Assembly: GCF_010501105.1 (NCBI RefSeq)
Contig: NZ_QVMQ01000004.1
Location: 1-64,000 of the forward strand
DNA from: Dysgonomonas sp. 511
GTDB taxonomy: Bacteria; Bacteroidota; Bacteroidia; Bacteroidales; Dysgonomonadaceae
Length of the DNA: 64,000 nucleotides
Direction: 5' to 3'
The notes beneath the pieces are model-generated. The model was not told the origin of the DNA. It was given only the letters and a program-made list of their open reading frames with translations, and did not search any database. Below, one piece after another: positions 45,735 to 54,667 of this stretch; the stretch's first letter is position 1, and each line of letters starts with the position of its first letter. The translations under genes were made by a program, and so were the position numbers.

Positions 45735-47150
45735 TCAATACTCCAGATTCTTGAACAAAGACCGCGTTTCGCGCGCTTTATTCAGATAAGATATTAAACT
45801 TTCCCTGTCGAAATTCTCGATATGCTCCGGTTCGTAGATAATGTCGAACAATGAAGCCAATTCCTTATCCGAGAATCCATCTATAAGTGCACTGAAAGCC
45901 TCCTTGTCATCCACCTCGAAATAGAGCAAAGCAAGCCTCTCTTTTACTGCCAGATTATCCGGCTCCGATTCGAGAAGGCTTTTCGTATAATATATAGCAT
46001 CATCGAAATTCCCGGCCTTTATACTTATTATCGAAAGTTTATCCGAGAGATAAGAATCGTGCGGATAGAACCTATGGAGACGGTTATACATATCGTGGGC
46101 TAGCACATACTCGCCTTGCTTCAGCAATATCTCGGCTTTGGTCATCTGTATATCCATCGAACCGGGTATTTCTACCAATCCGGCTTCTGCAACATTCAAT
46201 GCCTTGTCTAAGTCGCCTTTAAACATCAGCAGTTGCGCCTTTTTTGCGTATAATTCTTCCGAACCACCTTCGAGCATTTCATATATACGCAAGCTCGACA
46301 AGGCTTCGTCATACATCTCCATTGCCTGATAGCATTCGGTCAAAAGGAAATAGGCTGAAACATCGTCGGGATTGGCTACCAAAAGGTCGCTAAATACAGC
46401 AATAGCCTCTACCGTCCTGCCCGACAGGGACAGGCAATGCGCCTTGAGCTTTAATATCGTCTCGTCCGAATCGTTTACTGTCAGCGCAAAGTCGAAAGCA
46501 TCTATTGCGTTGCTATATTGCTCAACCACAGAATACAGCTTACCAAGGTTGACCCATGTCTCGTAAGAATAAGGTTCGATGTCTAACAGGCGGTTTGTAG
46601 TCTGTATGGCTTGCTGTACTTCGCCCTGCATTTCATAAGCATACGACAGGTCGGTAAGTACATTTACATTGTCGGGTACCAGTTTCAGGCTCTCCTCGAA
46701 AAATAAGGCAGCCTCTTTGAAGCAGTCGGCTTCGACATGCAGGAAACCCAGTTCGGCAAATACATTATCCAATGGTTCCGTGTCTTCCTTTTCGAGCATT
46801 TCTTCCGATAGGGCATAAGCTACCCGGTACTCTTCTTGATGCAAATAACATTCTATACGAAGCAGGTAGAGGTCGAAGTCATATTCTGTAACGGCATCCA
46901 GCAAAGCCAAAGCAGCAGCATAGTCGCCTTCATATACATACAGTCGCCCTTTCTTTATCAGCAGGGGCGTGCTTCCGGGATGTATGCCCAAGCCCATATT
47001 TATAATTATACGGGCAGTATCGAGGTCTTCTTCCCGGTCGAAATAGTCGATAAGGTCGATAAACTCATCTGCATCGAAATATACATTCCGTCCCGATGCC
47101 TGAGCCTGCTTATATTTTTCCAATAAAGCCGATATGTCTTTTTCTGCCAT
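45735..47150 (-). CDS. Tetratricopeptide repeat protein
   Basis: 471 residues, no signal peptide or membrane helix. About ten consecutive TPR-type helix pairs, for example LDIEPYSYETWVNLGKLYSVVEQYSNAIDAF and NPDDVSAYFLLTECYQAMEMYDEALSS. TPR arrays serve as protein-binding scaffolds; the partner is not evident. Highly acidic overall. It is separated from tsaE upstream by ~200 bases of dispersed repeat, so I would not assume cotranscription with it. Confidence 0.88.
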   Translation of the reverse strand: MAEKDISALLEKYKQAQASGRNVYFDADEFIDLIDYFDREEDLDTARIIINMGLGIHPGSTPLLIKKGRLYVYEGDYAAALALLDAVTEYDFDLYLLRIECYLHQEEYRVAYALSEEMLEKEDTEPLDNVFAELGFLHVEADCFKEAALFFEESLKLVPDNVNVLTDLSYAYEMQGEVQQAIQTTNRLLDIEPYSYETWVNLGKLYSVVEQYSNAIDAFDFALTVNDSDETILKLKAHCLSLSGRTVEAIAVFSDLLVANPDDVSAYFLLTECYQAMEMYDEALSSLRIYEMLEGGSEELYAKKAQLLMFKGDLDKALNVAEAGLVEIPGSMDIQMTKAEILLKQGEYVLAHDMYNRLHRFYPHDSYLSDKLSIISIKAGNFDDAIYYTKSLLESEPDNLAVKERLALLYFEVDDKEAFSALIDGFSDKELASLFDIIYEPEHIENFDRESLISYLNKARETRSLFKNLEY

Positions 47151-47346
47151 TTTGTATTAATTATTACCGGTTGCTTAAAAAGTAACACATGTAACACAAG
47201 AAATGATATTCTCTCGAAAGCCTGTAGGGACGAATTGGAAATCGACGGGCGAATGATAATTCGCCCCTACAAAGCTGAGATTACAATAATTCAAATTTTT
47301 GTCATGTACTATGCACATGTAACACTTTTTCTGCTAATTTTTACTG
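47151..47346. repeat. Mosaic of GTAACA repeats and REP-like palindrome between tsaE and the TPR gene
   Basis: Two GTAACA/TGTTAC segments (47177-47198 and 47314-47352) are interrupted by a REP-like unit (47224-47270) with the stem GGGCGAAT/ATTCGCCC. Part of it (GATATTCTCTCGAAAGCCTG) is the reverse of a block near 136-155. Its last bases lie inside the tsaE stop region. No gene. Confidence 0.75.
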
Positions 47347-47769
47347 TTACTTTTCAGTGCCGGCAGTTACCTTACGGCTACCGTCTTCCTGCTCGGTCAC
47401 ATATACATTTACAGTATCGGCAGGAAGCAATTCTTCTATCTTCTCGGGCCACTCTATAAAGCAAAGGCTGCCGCTATAGAAGTAGTCTTCGTATCCGAAA
47501 TCGTAGGCTTCTTCTATTTTATTGATTCGGTAAAAATCGAAATGGTAAATCAGCTCACCACTATCCGAACGGTATTCGTTTACTATCGCGAAGGTAGGGC
47601 TGTTGATAACATCCGACACACCGAGATTCTCACAGACAGCTTTTATAAACGTGGTTTTTCCGGCTCCCATTTCGCCCCGGAAGGCAAAAACGGTATTGTC
47701 GCCCATGGCACGGATAAACTCTTTGGCGGCAATATCTATTTTGTCGAGCGATTCTATTTTTATTTCCAT
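47347..47769 (-). CDS. tsaE: tRNA threonylcarbamoyladenosine biosynthesis ATPase
   Basis: 140 residues. TsaE is the ATPase that drives the TsaBD complex through t6A synthesis. The Walker A motif is [10 protein letters not shown] (residues 32-41); [26 protein letters not shown] is the conserved following region and [13 protein letters not shown] carries the catalytic ends. Full length. Its coding sequence sits between two blocks of the dispersed GTAACA repeat, and its stop codon lies in the first. Together with tcdA at 12.1 kb it belongs to the t6A/ct6A tRNA-modification pathway. Confidence 0.95.
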   Translation of the reverse strand: MEIKIESLDKIDIAAKEFIRAMGDNTVFAFRGEMGAGKTTFIKAVCENLGVSDVINSPTFAIVNEYRSDSGELIYHFDFYRINKIEEAYDFGYEDYFYSGSLCFIEWPEKIEELLPADTVNVYVTEQEDGSRKVTAGTEK

Positions 47770-47802
47770 ATTTTTTCAGTTAATAATAACTTTAGGTACA
47801 AG

Positions 47803-48012
47803 CAAACAAGATACGAGATACAAGTCCACATTTTATAAGAAACCAACTCGTCTACCGGCATCTTGCATCTCCCCAAAAAGTAACACATGTAACACCTTTT
47901 TATTACTTTTTCCATTGTTACTTTTTCTCTCCCTTGTCGTGGCTTCGCACATAAGTCCCCCCAGGGGGATTAGGGGGCTTCCCTTTGGAGAGAGCGGGGA
48001 GAGAGGTGCTAT
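47803..48012 (-). repeat. Dispersed repeat, long copy E
   Basis: Read on the minus strand this copy matches the first-region repeat over the pyrimidine-rich part (CCTCTCTCCCCGCTCTC), the AACAATGGAAAAAGTAATAAA segment, TGTTACATGTGTTAC and the ATACGAG/ATACAAG heptamers. A GC-rich stretch with CCCCCTAATCCCCC is inserted relative to copy A. It fills the gap between tsaE and argB. Confidence 0.8.
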
Positions 48013-48036
48013 ATAGATAAACTTTCTCTTTAAAAA

Positions 48037-48807
48037 TTACAAAGTAATCAATGTGCCATCGCTCCCGCTTATATTCCGCGCGTTGGTTATAACCACTTCG
48101 TGCACTCCTGCTTCGAGCGATTCGAAGGCATTTTCAAGCTTTGGTATCATACCTCCTTGTATCACGCCTTCGTCAACCAAGCGGGCAAAATCGGGCTTTT
48201 GCAGTTTCTTTATCACGCTTTCGTCATCATTCTCGTCCATCAGCACCCCTTTCTTTTCGAAGCAGAAAACCAATGTCACATTGAATACTTTTGCCAATGC
48301 CTTTGCTGCTTCTCCGGCAATGGTGTCGGCATTTGTGTTTAGTATATGCCCCTCTCTATCGTGGGTCAACGGTGCAAGGATAGGCACCACTCCCTGAAAG
48401 ATTAGGTTGGACAACACGCTTATATCCACTTCTTTTACATCGCCCACGTATCCGTAATCTATTTCGGCGACCGGACGTTTTTCCGAACGCATTATATTCA
48501 TATCGGCACCTGTCAGCCCCAAGGCATTTACACTCAATGCCTGCAATCCGGCTACTATGTTTTTATTCACAAGCCCGCCATAGACCATAGTTACTACTTC
48601 GAGAGTTTCTTTATCGGTGATGCGGCGACCATTTACCATGCGGTTTTCGATGCCCAGACGCTCTGCGAGCCTGGTTGCCGAACGCCCTCCGCCATGCACC
48701 AAAAGTTTGAAACCTTCTATCTGTGAGAAATCTTCTAATAATTGCCTGAGCGATTGTTCTTCTTCTACAATCTTGCCTCCGACCTTTACAATGGTTAGTT
48801 TTTCCAT
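48037..48807 (-). CDS. argB: Acetylglutamate kinase
   Basis: 256 residues. ArgB phosphorylates N-acetylglutamate in arginine synthesis. The N-terminal TIVKVGGKIVEEEQ, the glycine-rich LLVHGGGRSATRLAERLGIE, NADTIAGEAAKALAKVF and the late GGMIPKLENAFESL form the amino acid kinase fold and substrate pocket. It lacks the N-terminal helix of arginine-inhibited enzymes, suggesting no hexamer-type feedback. No other arg gene is adjacent. Confidence 0.95.
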   Translation of the reverse strand: MEKLTIVKVGGKIVEEEQSLRQLLEDFSQIEGFKLLVHGGGRSATRLAERLGIENRMVNGRRITDKETLEVVTMVYGGLVNKNIVAGLQALSVNALGLTGADMNIMRSEKRPVAEIDYGYVGDVKEVDISVLSNLIFQGVVPILAPLTHDREGHILNTNADTIAGEAAKALAKVFNVTLVFCFEKKGVLMDENDDESVIKKLQKPDFARLVDEGVIQGGMIPKLENAFESLEAGVHEVVITNARNISGSDGTLITL

Positions 48808-48842
48808 ATTATTGCCCGTTGGTAATTAATAACAAAGAAAAA

Positions 48843-48871
48843 GAGATTGTTCCTAATAAAGAAACAATCTC
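48843..48871 (-). terminator. Terminator of rpsO
   Basis: Stem GAGATTGTT / AACAATCTC (48843-48851 and 48863-48871) with TTTTTC on the minus-strand side, 24 bases after the rpsO stop codon. Confidence 0.85.
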
Positions 48872-48894
48872 CCATAAATTTTCAACACAAGAAA

Positions 48895-49164
48895 TTACTT
48901 TCTGATACCCAATTCCTTGATGATTGCGCGATATCTTTCGATATCGTTTGCAATAAGGTAATCGAGCAAACGGCGACGTCTACCAACTAGACGTTTTAGC
49001 GATCTTTCTGTGTTATAGTCCTTCTTATTTAACTTCAAGTGTTCAGTTAAATGCGAAATACGGTATGAAAACAATGCTATCTGCGCTTCTGGTGAGCCAG
49101 TATCAGTGTTAGACTTTCCGTATTTTGCGAAGAGTTCTTGCTTTTTCGCTGAATCTAAATACAT
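48895..49164 (-). CDS. rpsO: 30S ribosomal protein S15
   Basis: 89 residues, standard length. S15 binds 16S rRNA helix 22 and helps assemble the platform. Conserved DTGSPEAQIALFSYRISHLTEHLK and the C-terminal RLVGRRRRLLDYL are present. Monocistronic with a well-formed promoter at 49198-49228 and a terminator at 48843. The short leader leaves space for S15 autoregulation, but I see no clear structure. Confidence 0.98.
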   Translation of the reverse strand: MYLDSAKKQELFAKYGKSNTDTGSPEAQIALFSYRISHLTEHLKLNKKDYNTERSLKRLVGRRRRLLDYLIANDIERYRAIIKELGIRK

Positions 49165-49197
49165 AGTAATTATTTATTTGTTTTATTAAACGAGGTG

Positions 49198-49228
49198 CAA
49201 AGGTAGGATTTATTTTTTGATAAACAAA
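49198..49228 (-). promoter_or_regulatory. rpsO promoter
   Basis: Minus-strand TTTG (49228-49225), 19-base spacer, TACCTTTG (49205-49198). This is the best match to the Bacteroidota consensus in the window. The start codon is 34 bases downstream of the -7 box. Confidence 0.85.
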
Positions 49229-49265
49229 TGTTTATACGGTAAGAGTATCAAAAGAAATATGATTT

Positions 49266-50363
49266 CTAGTCTGAATATTTCTTTACATGCGCCTGTTCAT
49301 CCTCCGTCAGGCTCTCCATGCTACTCCTGTAGTTCGGATCGGGCATATACCATTCCTGCGCTTCGTAGTATGCTTGTATCTGCGGGGTAGAAAATTTATA
49401 GCCACGGCGGGCAAACGGGAGGTTGCGCAATATACGTTTCGACATACTGTTGGCCACCGATTCATGGTAAATATCCGATTCGACGCCGAATGGCAAGAAG
49501 GTATCTTCTTTATAATCAAACGATTCGTAGTTTACCGGGTAAAAGCGGGGAGAAAACATAAACAGTTCCGCTTTGGGGCTAAAATTCATTGCTTTATATT
49601 CTATCCTTCCTTTCCGTATATAAAACCGCGTAGCAGCACGATCTGACTCTTTTTCATTTTCTATCATTTTGCCTGTCCCTTTCATCGTCCAATCGGGATT
49701 CCTGCCAAATGGAGCATTCTGTACATAGAAATCCTGATAATCGCCCATGTCTATTATCAGTGTAAAATCATCTATCTGCTTATTTGCCCAACGCATGGCG
49801 GCAGTAAGCACATAGTCGAACGAATAGGTTTCCATTACACTGCCCGACAGGTCGCAGGTATAGGTGTGTTCTACAATATTCAGTCCCTTCTTGAAAGTGG
49901 CATTGAAATGATAGACATAGAAAAAATCGGCATAACCTTCATATGTTTGTTCCCTTACTTCCTCTTGCGACAAGGTTTTGAACCTGCCATTGCTATAATA
50001 TACCGAATCGCTTACAATAGCCACTTTGTACGGCAACCGCTGATTATTTATCTTTACGGTAAATGCCGACATATTGGGGTGCTGTCCATTTAGTGGTCTT
50101 GTATCTGCATCCCCATATGGAGAACGGGCCTCGAATCCTACTGTTATCGTTTTGGCATTAGCCGGATTGAAAAATTCATAATACACAGTCACTTTTACCT
50201 GCCTATTGCCTATTCTCTTTATAGTCAGGATTTCTTTTCGTACTGATATATCCGATTCTTGTATGGGAATCAGATGGTTGCCACTGATGTAATAAGAGCC
50301 ATCGTTTGCCGATAGCGATAAGATGAAGAACAAAAAGAGGGCTAGTTGTGTAAAACGTTTCAT
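49266..50363 (-). CDS. YARHG-domain secreted protein
   Basis: 365 residues with a signal peptide (cleavage near SLSAN). A beta-rich body with VTVYYEFFNPANAKTITVGFEA is followed by a C-terminal YARHG domain (about 305-365): ILRNLPFARRGYKFSTPQIQAYYEAQEWYMPDPNYR. YARHG domains are found in extracellular proteins and their role is not defined. Final gene of the DUF5715-truA-nhaA-eamA-DUF3256 group, nine bases after the DUF3256 gene. Confidence 0.85.
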   Translation of the reverse strand: MKRFTQLALFLFFILSLSANDGSYYISGNHLIPIQESDISVRKEILTIKRIGNRQVKVTVYYEFFNPANAKTITVGFEARSPYGDADTRPLNGQHPNMSAFTVKINNQRLPYKVAIVSDSVYYSNGRFKTLSQEEVREQTYEGYADFFYVYHFNATFKKGLNIVEHTYTCDLSGSVMETYSFDYVLTAAMRWANKQIDDFTLIIDMGDYQDFYVQNAPFGRNPDWTMKGTGKMIENEKESDRAATRFYIRKGRIEYKAMNFSPKAELFMFSPRFYPVNYESFDYKEDTFLPFGVESDIYHESVANSMSKRILRNLPFARRGYKFSTPQIQAYYEAQEWYMPDPNYRSSMESLTEDEQAHVKKYSD

Positions 50364-50372
50364 CGTATTTTG

Positions 50373-51005
50373 TTATTTGAAGGATATCTTATCCCAGTTC
50401 AGCACGATAGGTTCTTCTTTCAGGAAAGGTTTGATTTCCTTATAATCTTCTTCGGGCAAGTAGCCTTCTATATCATATTCTATAGTCAACGACAGCTTAT
50501 CGGGCGATAGCTTCATTTTTATGGGATCCATATCCAATGCTGCATAAGCATTCTTAAAGCCCTGGCTATTGCGGTCTGCATCGGCTCTTACAAACTCGTC
50601 TCTGGTTACCGGCCGAAAGAGGTTTCCTTCGGCTATCGGCGTCCATTTTGTGGTATAGAAAGCAATACGGCTGTCGCATACGCCACCACATACGGTTTTC
50701 ACGACACAGATAATCTTCGAATCGTTGATTAGCGGCAACAGTTTTATCTGCGTAGTACCCGCATCCGAAGTCTTGAGGTGAATAAAATCGGATGTCATTG
50801 CCAGACGTTTCACACTGCCGGGCACTTCTCGCTCCACTTCTACCTGCAAGGTGTCGCCCGGACGCGAGAGCAGAATATCTTTCATTCCGGCATCCAGCCC
50901 CAACACGATATCGCCGGGCATTGTGGTTACAACCTCGCTGATATCCTGAGCCGATAGTGAAACAAAGGAGTATATAAGCACTATTATCGCTATAATTCTT
51001 TTCAT
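50373..51005 (-). CDS. DUF3256-family secreted protein
   Basis: 210 residues with a signal peptide (SLSAQ). The family is recognised by IKLLPLINDSKIICVVKTVCGGVCDSRIAFYTTKWTPI, with two conserved cysteines. DUF3256 is confined to Bacteroidales and has no known function. It sits 12 bases after the EamA gene start-strand neighbour and 9 bases before the YARHG gene, so cotranscription is likely. Confidence 0.85.
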   Translation of the reverse strand: MKRIIAIIVLIYSFVSLSAQDISEVVTTMPGDIVLGLDAGMKDILLSRPGDTLQVEVEREVPGSVKRLAMTSDFIHLKTSDAGTTQIKLLPLINDSKIICVVKTVCGGVCDSRIAFYTTKWTPIAEGNLFRPVTRDEFVRADADRNSQGFKNAYAALDMDPIKMKLSPDKLSLTIEYDIEGYLPEEDYKEIKPFLKEEPIVLNWDKISFK

Positions 51006-51017
51006 CTTTCTGTTATT

Positions 51018-51917
51018 TTATTTAGTTCCCAAATATAGGAAAAACATTGCGACTACAATCAAGACCAGATCGAGAGCCTTGCCTTTTAAGTTTTTTTCGT
51101 GGAAGAACAGCACCCCTCCGGCAAAGGAGACAAGCACGCTGCTGCGGCGTACCATAGATACAATGGAAATCATGGCATCGGAGTCTGTCAAAGCATAGAA
51201 ATATACAAAGTCGGCAATGGTAAGGAACAACGAAACCAATAGTATGCTCCACTTCCACTCGAAAGGGGTATTTTTGCCACGCTTGGGATACCATAAGGCT
51301 ATCACCACTACGGCCATCAACAGGCATTGGTAGGTATTGAACCAGAACTGCACGGCGGTAGAACTGAACTGCTGCATCAGGAACTTATCGTACAGCCCGC
51401 TTGCCGCCCCCGATATGGCTGCCAGTATCATAAAAAACACCCACTTGTTTTTATGGAAGCTTATCCCTTCTTTCTTCCCCGAAAGGGATAGCAGGAAAAA
51501 GGATATAATGGTGATTATCACCCCTATCCACTGATACAGATTGAGCCGCTCGCCGAAAATCAACAAAGCCCCTACCAGAGTTATCACCGGGCGTGTGGCA
51601 TTGATAGGCCCCGTGATAGTCAACGGCAGGTGCTTTACGGCAAAATAGCCGAATATCCACGAGGTGAGTACAATGATGGACTTGATAAAGATGTAGCCAT
51701 GCGCAGACCACGACACCGAAGGCACGTATCCGACAGTACCCTCCAGGGTAGAAGGCGACAATGCGGAAATGAGTACCAACGGCGACAGCAACAATGCGCA
51801 GAATAGTGTATTGAGAAACAATACAGGGATTACCGCGTTGTTGTGTACCGATTTTTTCTTACTTATATCGTAGCATCCCAGAAAGAATGCTGAAACAAAT
51901 GCTAATGCCAACCACAT
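51018..51917 (-). CDS. EamA/DMT-superfamily transporter
   Basis: 299 residues, ten membrane segments in two EamA repeats (about 1-140 and 150-299). The first repeat has AFVSAFFLGCYDISKKKSV and TITGPINATRPVITLVGALLIFGERL; the second has DAMISIVSMVRRSSVLVSFAGGVLFFHEKN. DMT proteins export or import small metabolites. Substrate unknown. The upstream gap to nhaA holds a heptamer array. Confidence 0.88.
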   Translation of the reverse strand: MWLALAFVSAFFLGCYDISKKKSVHNNAVIPVLFLNTLFCALLLSPLVLISALSPSTLEGTVGYVPSVSWSAHGYIFIKSIIVLTSWIFGYFAVKHLPLTITGPINATRPVITLVGALLIFGERLNLYQWIGVIITIISFFLLSLSGKKEGISFHKNKWVFFMILAAISGAASGLYDKFLMQQFSSTAVQFWFNTYQCLLMAVVVIALWYPKRGKNTPFEWKWSILLVSLFLTIADFVYFYALTDSDAMISIVSMVRRSSVLVSFAGGVLFFHEKNLKGKALDLVLIVVAMFFLYLGTK

Positions 51918-51925
51918 ATCGAAAA

Positions 51926-51953
51926 GGAATGAAAAATGAAGAATGAAAAATGA
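51926..51953. repeat. Heptamer tandem array (A/G)(A/G)AATGA
   Basis: Four seven-base units, GGAATGA, AAAATGA, AGAATGA, AAAATGA, in the 92-base gap between nhaA and the EamA gene. Same unit length and same purine variation as the arrays at 25556 and 28861, but a different core. Confidence 0.8.
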
Positions 51954-52009
51954 AAAACAATGTCCTCTTTACAGCTCCATCCCTTTAGGAGAGAGCCGGG
52001 CAAAGGTGC

Positions 52010-53173
52010 CTATTCTTTACTTTTCTTCAACACAAAGTTGAGCCATGTGTACCCGATAATACCCGAAGTAAGCGATGCAAGAAGTATCATCAGCTTCGAC
52101 TCGTTGATATAATGCACATTGCCCTTAAATGCCAGCAGGGTAATAAATATAGACATGGTAAACCCTATACCCCCCAGCATACCTACACCGAGCAACTCCT
52201 TCCACTTCACCCCTCTCGGCAAAGCGCACAAACCCGTTTTTACACTCAGGAAGCTAAACAAAGTAATTCCTATCGGCTTGCCTACTATCAGTCCGAGTAT
52301 GATGCCCATAGCAAAAGGTTCGGTGATAGACTGATCCCAGTTGCCCTCTATCAGCATCGCCGTATTAGCTAGTGCAAATACCGGCAATATAAGGAAGGCT
52401 ACAGGATAGTGCAATGCGTGTTGCATCCTGTTCGACAGGCAATGCTGGTCTCCTTTTTTGAACGGGATGGTTATGGCTAGCAGTACGCCTGCAATGGTAG
52501 CATGCACGCCCGAATGGAGCATACAATACCACATGATGACGCCGCCAATGATATAAGGAATCATATTTGTAACGTTGAATTTCTTGTTCAAAAGCAGCAA
52601 CAGCACAAAAATACCTAAAGCAACCAGCAGGTAAACCCAAGCCAGAGACGTAGTGTAGAATATAGCAATAACGATAATTGCGCCCAAGTCGTCGATAACA
52701 GCCAGAGCGGTAAGGAAAACTTTCAGCGAAACAGGTACGCGGTTACCAAGCAGCGACAATATGCCCAGTGCAAATGCTATATCGGTAGCCATAGGGATAC
52801 CAAAGCCTGCTTGCGTATCCGTCCCAAAATTGAGCGACATATATATTGCCGCCGGGATAAGCATCCCTCCCAATGCGCCCGACAGCGGAAGCATAGCCCG
52901 TTTTGCGTTCGATAGTTCGCCTTCGTATATCTCCTGAATAAGCTCCAGGCCTACCAGCAGGAAGAAGATTGCCATAAGCCCGTCGTTGATCCATTCGGCA
53001 ATGGTATGGCTTCCGGCATGCGTTTCCCAAAAAGAGCGGTAGCCTTCGCCTATGCTCGAATTTGCCAACAAGATAGATACAAAAGTACAAACAATGAGAG
53101 TAAGTCCTCCCGACTTTTCACTTTCCATAAACCCACGCAGGGTTCTTCCGCTTAAAATGTTCCTTATCTTCAT
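52010..53173 (-). CDS. nhaA: Na+/H+ antiporter NhaA
   Basis: 387 residues, about twelve membrane segments. NhaA exchanges two protons for one sodium ion. The conserved ion-binding pair DD lies in TALAVIDDLGAIIVIAIFYT; WINDGLMAIFFLLVGLEL, GIPMATDIAFALG and GFTMSIFITLLAF are other family hallmarks. Four bases after truA in the same direction, so probably translated from the same mRNA; this pairing has no obvious functional logic. Confidence 0.96.
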   Translation of the reverse strand: MKIRNILSGRTLRGFMESEKSGGLTLIVCTFVSILLANSSIGEGYRSFWETHAGSHTIAEWINDGLMAIFFLLVGLELIQEIYEGELSNAKRAMLPLSGALGGMLIPAAIYMSLNFGTDTQAGFGIPMATDIAFALGILSLLGNRVPVSLKVFLTALAVIDDLGAIIVIAIFYTTSLAWVYLLVALGIFVLLLLLNKKFNVTNMIPYIIGGVIMWYCMLHSGVHATIAGVLLAITIPFKKGDQHCLSNRMQHALHYPVAFLILPVFALANTAMLIEGNWDQSITEPFAMGIILGLIVGKPIGITLFSFLSVKTGLCALPRGVKWKELLGVGMLGGIGFTMSIFITLLAFKGNVHYINESKLMILLASLTSGIIGYTWLNFVLKKSKE

Positions 53174-53177
53174 TATA

Positions 53178-53927
53178 TTAAATAAATATATCGTTGTTAT
53201 ATTCTACTTCTTCCAAAAACAAAGCATGTCCCGGAACGGAAGTCCCTGCCTTGCCACGGTCTTTAGCTTCTATTATCTTCCTGAATCCGGACTCGTCAAT
53301 TTTGCCCCGCCCTACCTCCAGCATCGTACCTACGATGGAACGCACCATATTGCGCAAGAAGCGGTTTGCCTTGATGGTAAATACATAGTCATTCATCAGA
53401 TTTTCCCATTGGGCAAACATTATGGTACAGTTGTTCGTCTTTACATCGGTATGCAGCTTACTGAAACTCGTAAAATCTTCATAGTCGAAAAGGATATCGG
53501 CACAGGCATTCATTGCATCAATATCAAGTTCTCCATACACCTTGTGTTTCAGGTGATGGAGAAAAGGATCTTTATCGGCTGTTATATAATACCGGTACAA
53601 CCGCGATGTGGCATCGAAACGGGCATGGGCATCTGCCCTGACTTCAACTACCTTATATATAACGATATCTTTCGGCAAGATACTATTTAATTTCTTTTCC
53701 AGCTGAGCCAAATCAATATTATTGTCCTCAAAATCGAAATGCGCCGCCATCATACGCGCATGCACGCCCGAATCGGTACGCCCCGCACCGACAATAGGCA
53801 CTGGCTTGCGCAAGAGTACCGACAACGCTTTTTCTATCGTTTCTTGCACCGAGGCAGCATTGGGCTGTATTTGCCAGCCGCAATAGTTTTCGCCGTTATA
53901 AGCCAGATAGATAAAATAGCGTCTCAT
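53178..53927 (-). CDS. truA: tRNA pseudouridine(38-40) synthase
   Basis: 249 residues. TruA isomerises uridines 38-40 of the anticodon stem. The catalytic Asp lies in GAGRTDSGVHARMM; SRLYRYYITADKDPF and RFLRNMVRSIVGTMLEVG are conserved structural segments. Full length. Between the DUF5715 gene (seven-base gap) and nhaA (four-base gap). Confidence 0.96.
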   Translation of the reverse strand: MRRYFIYLAYNGENYCGWQIQPNAASVQETIEKALSVLLRKPVPIVGAGRTDSGVHARMMAAHFDFEDNNIDLAQLEKKLNSILPKDIVIYKVVEVRADAHARFDATSRLYRYYITADKDPFLHHLKHKVYGELDIDAMNACADILFDYEDFTSFSKLHTDVKTNNCTIMFAQWENLMNDYVFTIKANRFLRNMVRSIVGTMLEVGRGKIDESGFRKIIEAKDRGKAGTSVPGHALFLEEVEYNNDIFI

Positions 53928-53934
53928 ACCTTGT

Positions 53935-54594
53935 TTATCTTACGGTTATGTGAAAGCACGACTGCTTCCGTTCGTGTTTGATATAGCATCTATCCCTTTC
54001 GCGCAGATCGTGTAAAACCTGTCCCAATACAGCTTTCAGCTTTCCATCGTCTAACGAGCGTTCGTCCGTATTGTCTACCTTGGAGAAGCGGGTCCATGCA
54101 ATGTCGAAAGTCGTAGCATAGCAATGTACAGAGTTTTCGCTGGCATTGATATTCTTTTTTCTCAGGCGCGCCATATCGTCGCCGGTACGGGTAACACTGG
54201 TTACGATGGGTTTGTACAAAGGCATCTTCTTGCTGATAAGCGAATCCCTGAAATTGAGCCCGATGTCGGACAACAGGGTGACGGCTTTAGGCACAAGGTA
54301 CGGAATGGAATGGGTAAGTTTATCGAGTTTATATACATCCGACTCTCCGGCTATACGTACCAGTTTATCTTTACGCGACAGGGTATCGTCGCGGGTTTCG
54401 AGCAATTCGATGCCATTTTCTTGTGCTGCAGCCTTATGCAAATCGGGTAAATCGTTGAAAGTCTTATTATAATTACCATTAAATCGTGTGTATTTTTTCG
54501 GAGCACCGTCCTTGCCATTCTCAGAATTATCTCCTGAGTTACAACCATTTAATGCAACAAAAATACACGCAAAGCATATATATAACCACTTCAT
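53935..54594 (-). CDS. DUF5715 lipoprotein
   Basis: 219 residues from the ATG at 54594. The lipoprotein signal reads IFVALNGC with the lipidated Cys at about residue 18. The conserved region, LTHSIPYLVPKAVTLLSDIGLNF ... IVTSVTRTGDDMARLRKKN and ENSVHCYATTFDIAW, is DUF5715, which resembles DD-peptidase/YcbK-like folds, with His in place of typical metal ligands. A cell-wall function is plausible but unproven. An in-frame extension to 54831 was rejected because a -7 element at 54623-54630 lies inside it. First gene of the truA operon. Confidence 0.82.
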   Translation of the reverse strand: MKWLYICFACIFVALNGCNSGDNSENGKDGAPKKYTRFNGNYNKTFNDLPDLHKAAAQENGIELLETRDDTLSRKDKLVRIAGESDVYKLDKLTHSIPYLVPKAVTLLSDIGLNFRDSLISKKMPLYKPIVTSVTRTGDDMARLRKKNINASENSVHCYATTFDIAWTRFSKVDNTDERSLDDGKLKAVLGQVLHDLRERDRCYIKHERKQSCFHITVR

Positions 54595-54622
54595 AATCAC
54601 CTTTATTCTATTTTTTTGCCTG

Positions 54623-54630
54623 CAAAGGTA
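54623..54630 (-). promoter_or_regulatory. -7 element of the DUF5715-truA operon
   Basis: Minus-strand TACCTTTG matches TAnnTTTG, about 29 bases before the ATG at 54594. Confidence 0.55.
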
Positions 54631-54651
54631 CAAAATAAGCAACTTAGTTAC

Positions 54652-54659
54652 TATTTTTG
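54652..54659 (+). promoter_or_regulatory. -7 element of the divergent secreted-protein gene
   Basis: Plus-strand TATTTTTG fits TAnnTTTG, but ends only eight bases before the ATG at 54668, giving an almost leaderless mRNA if used. Confidence 0.35.
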
Positions 54660-54667
54660 TCCTCAAT

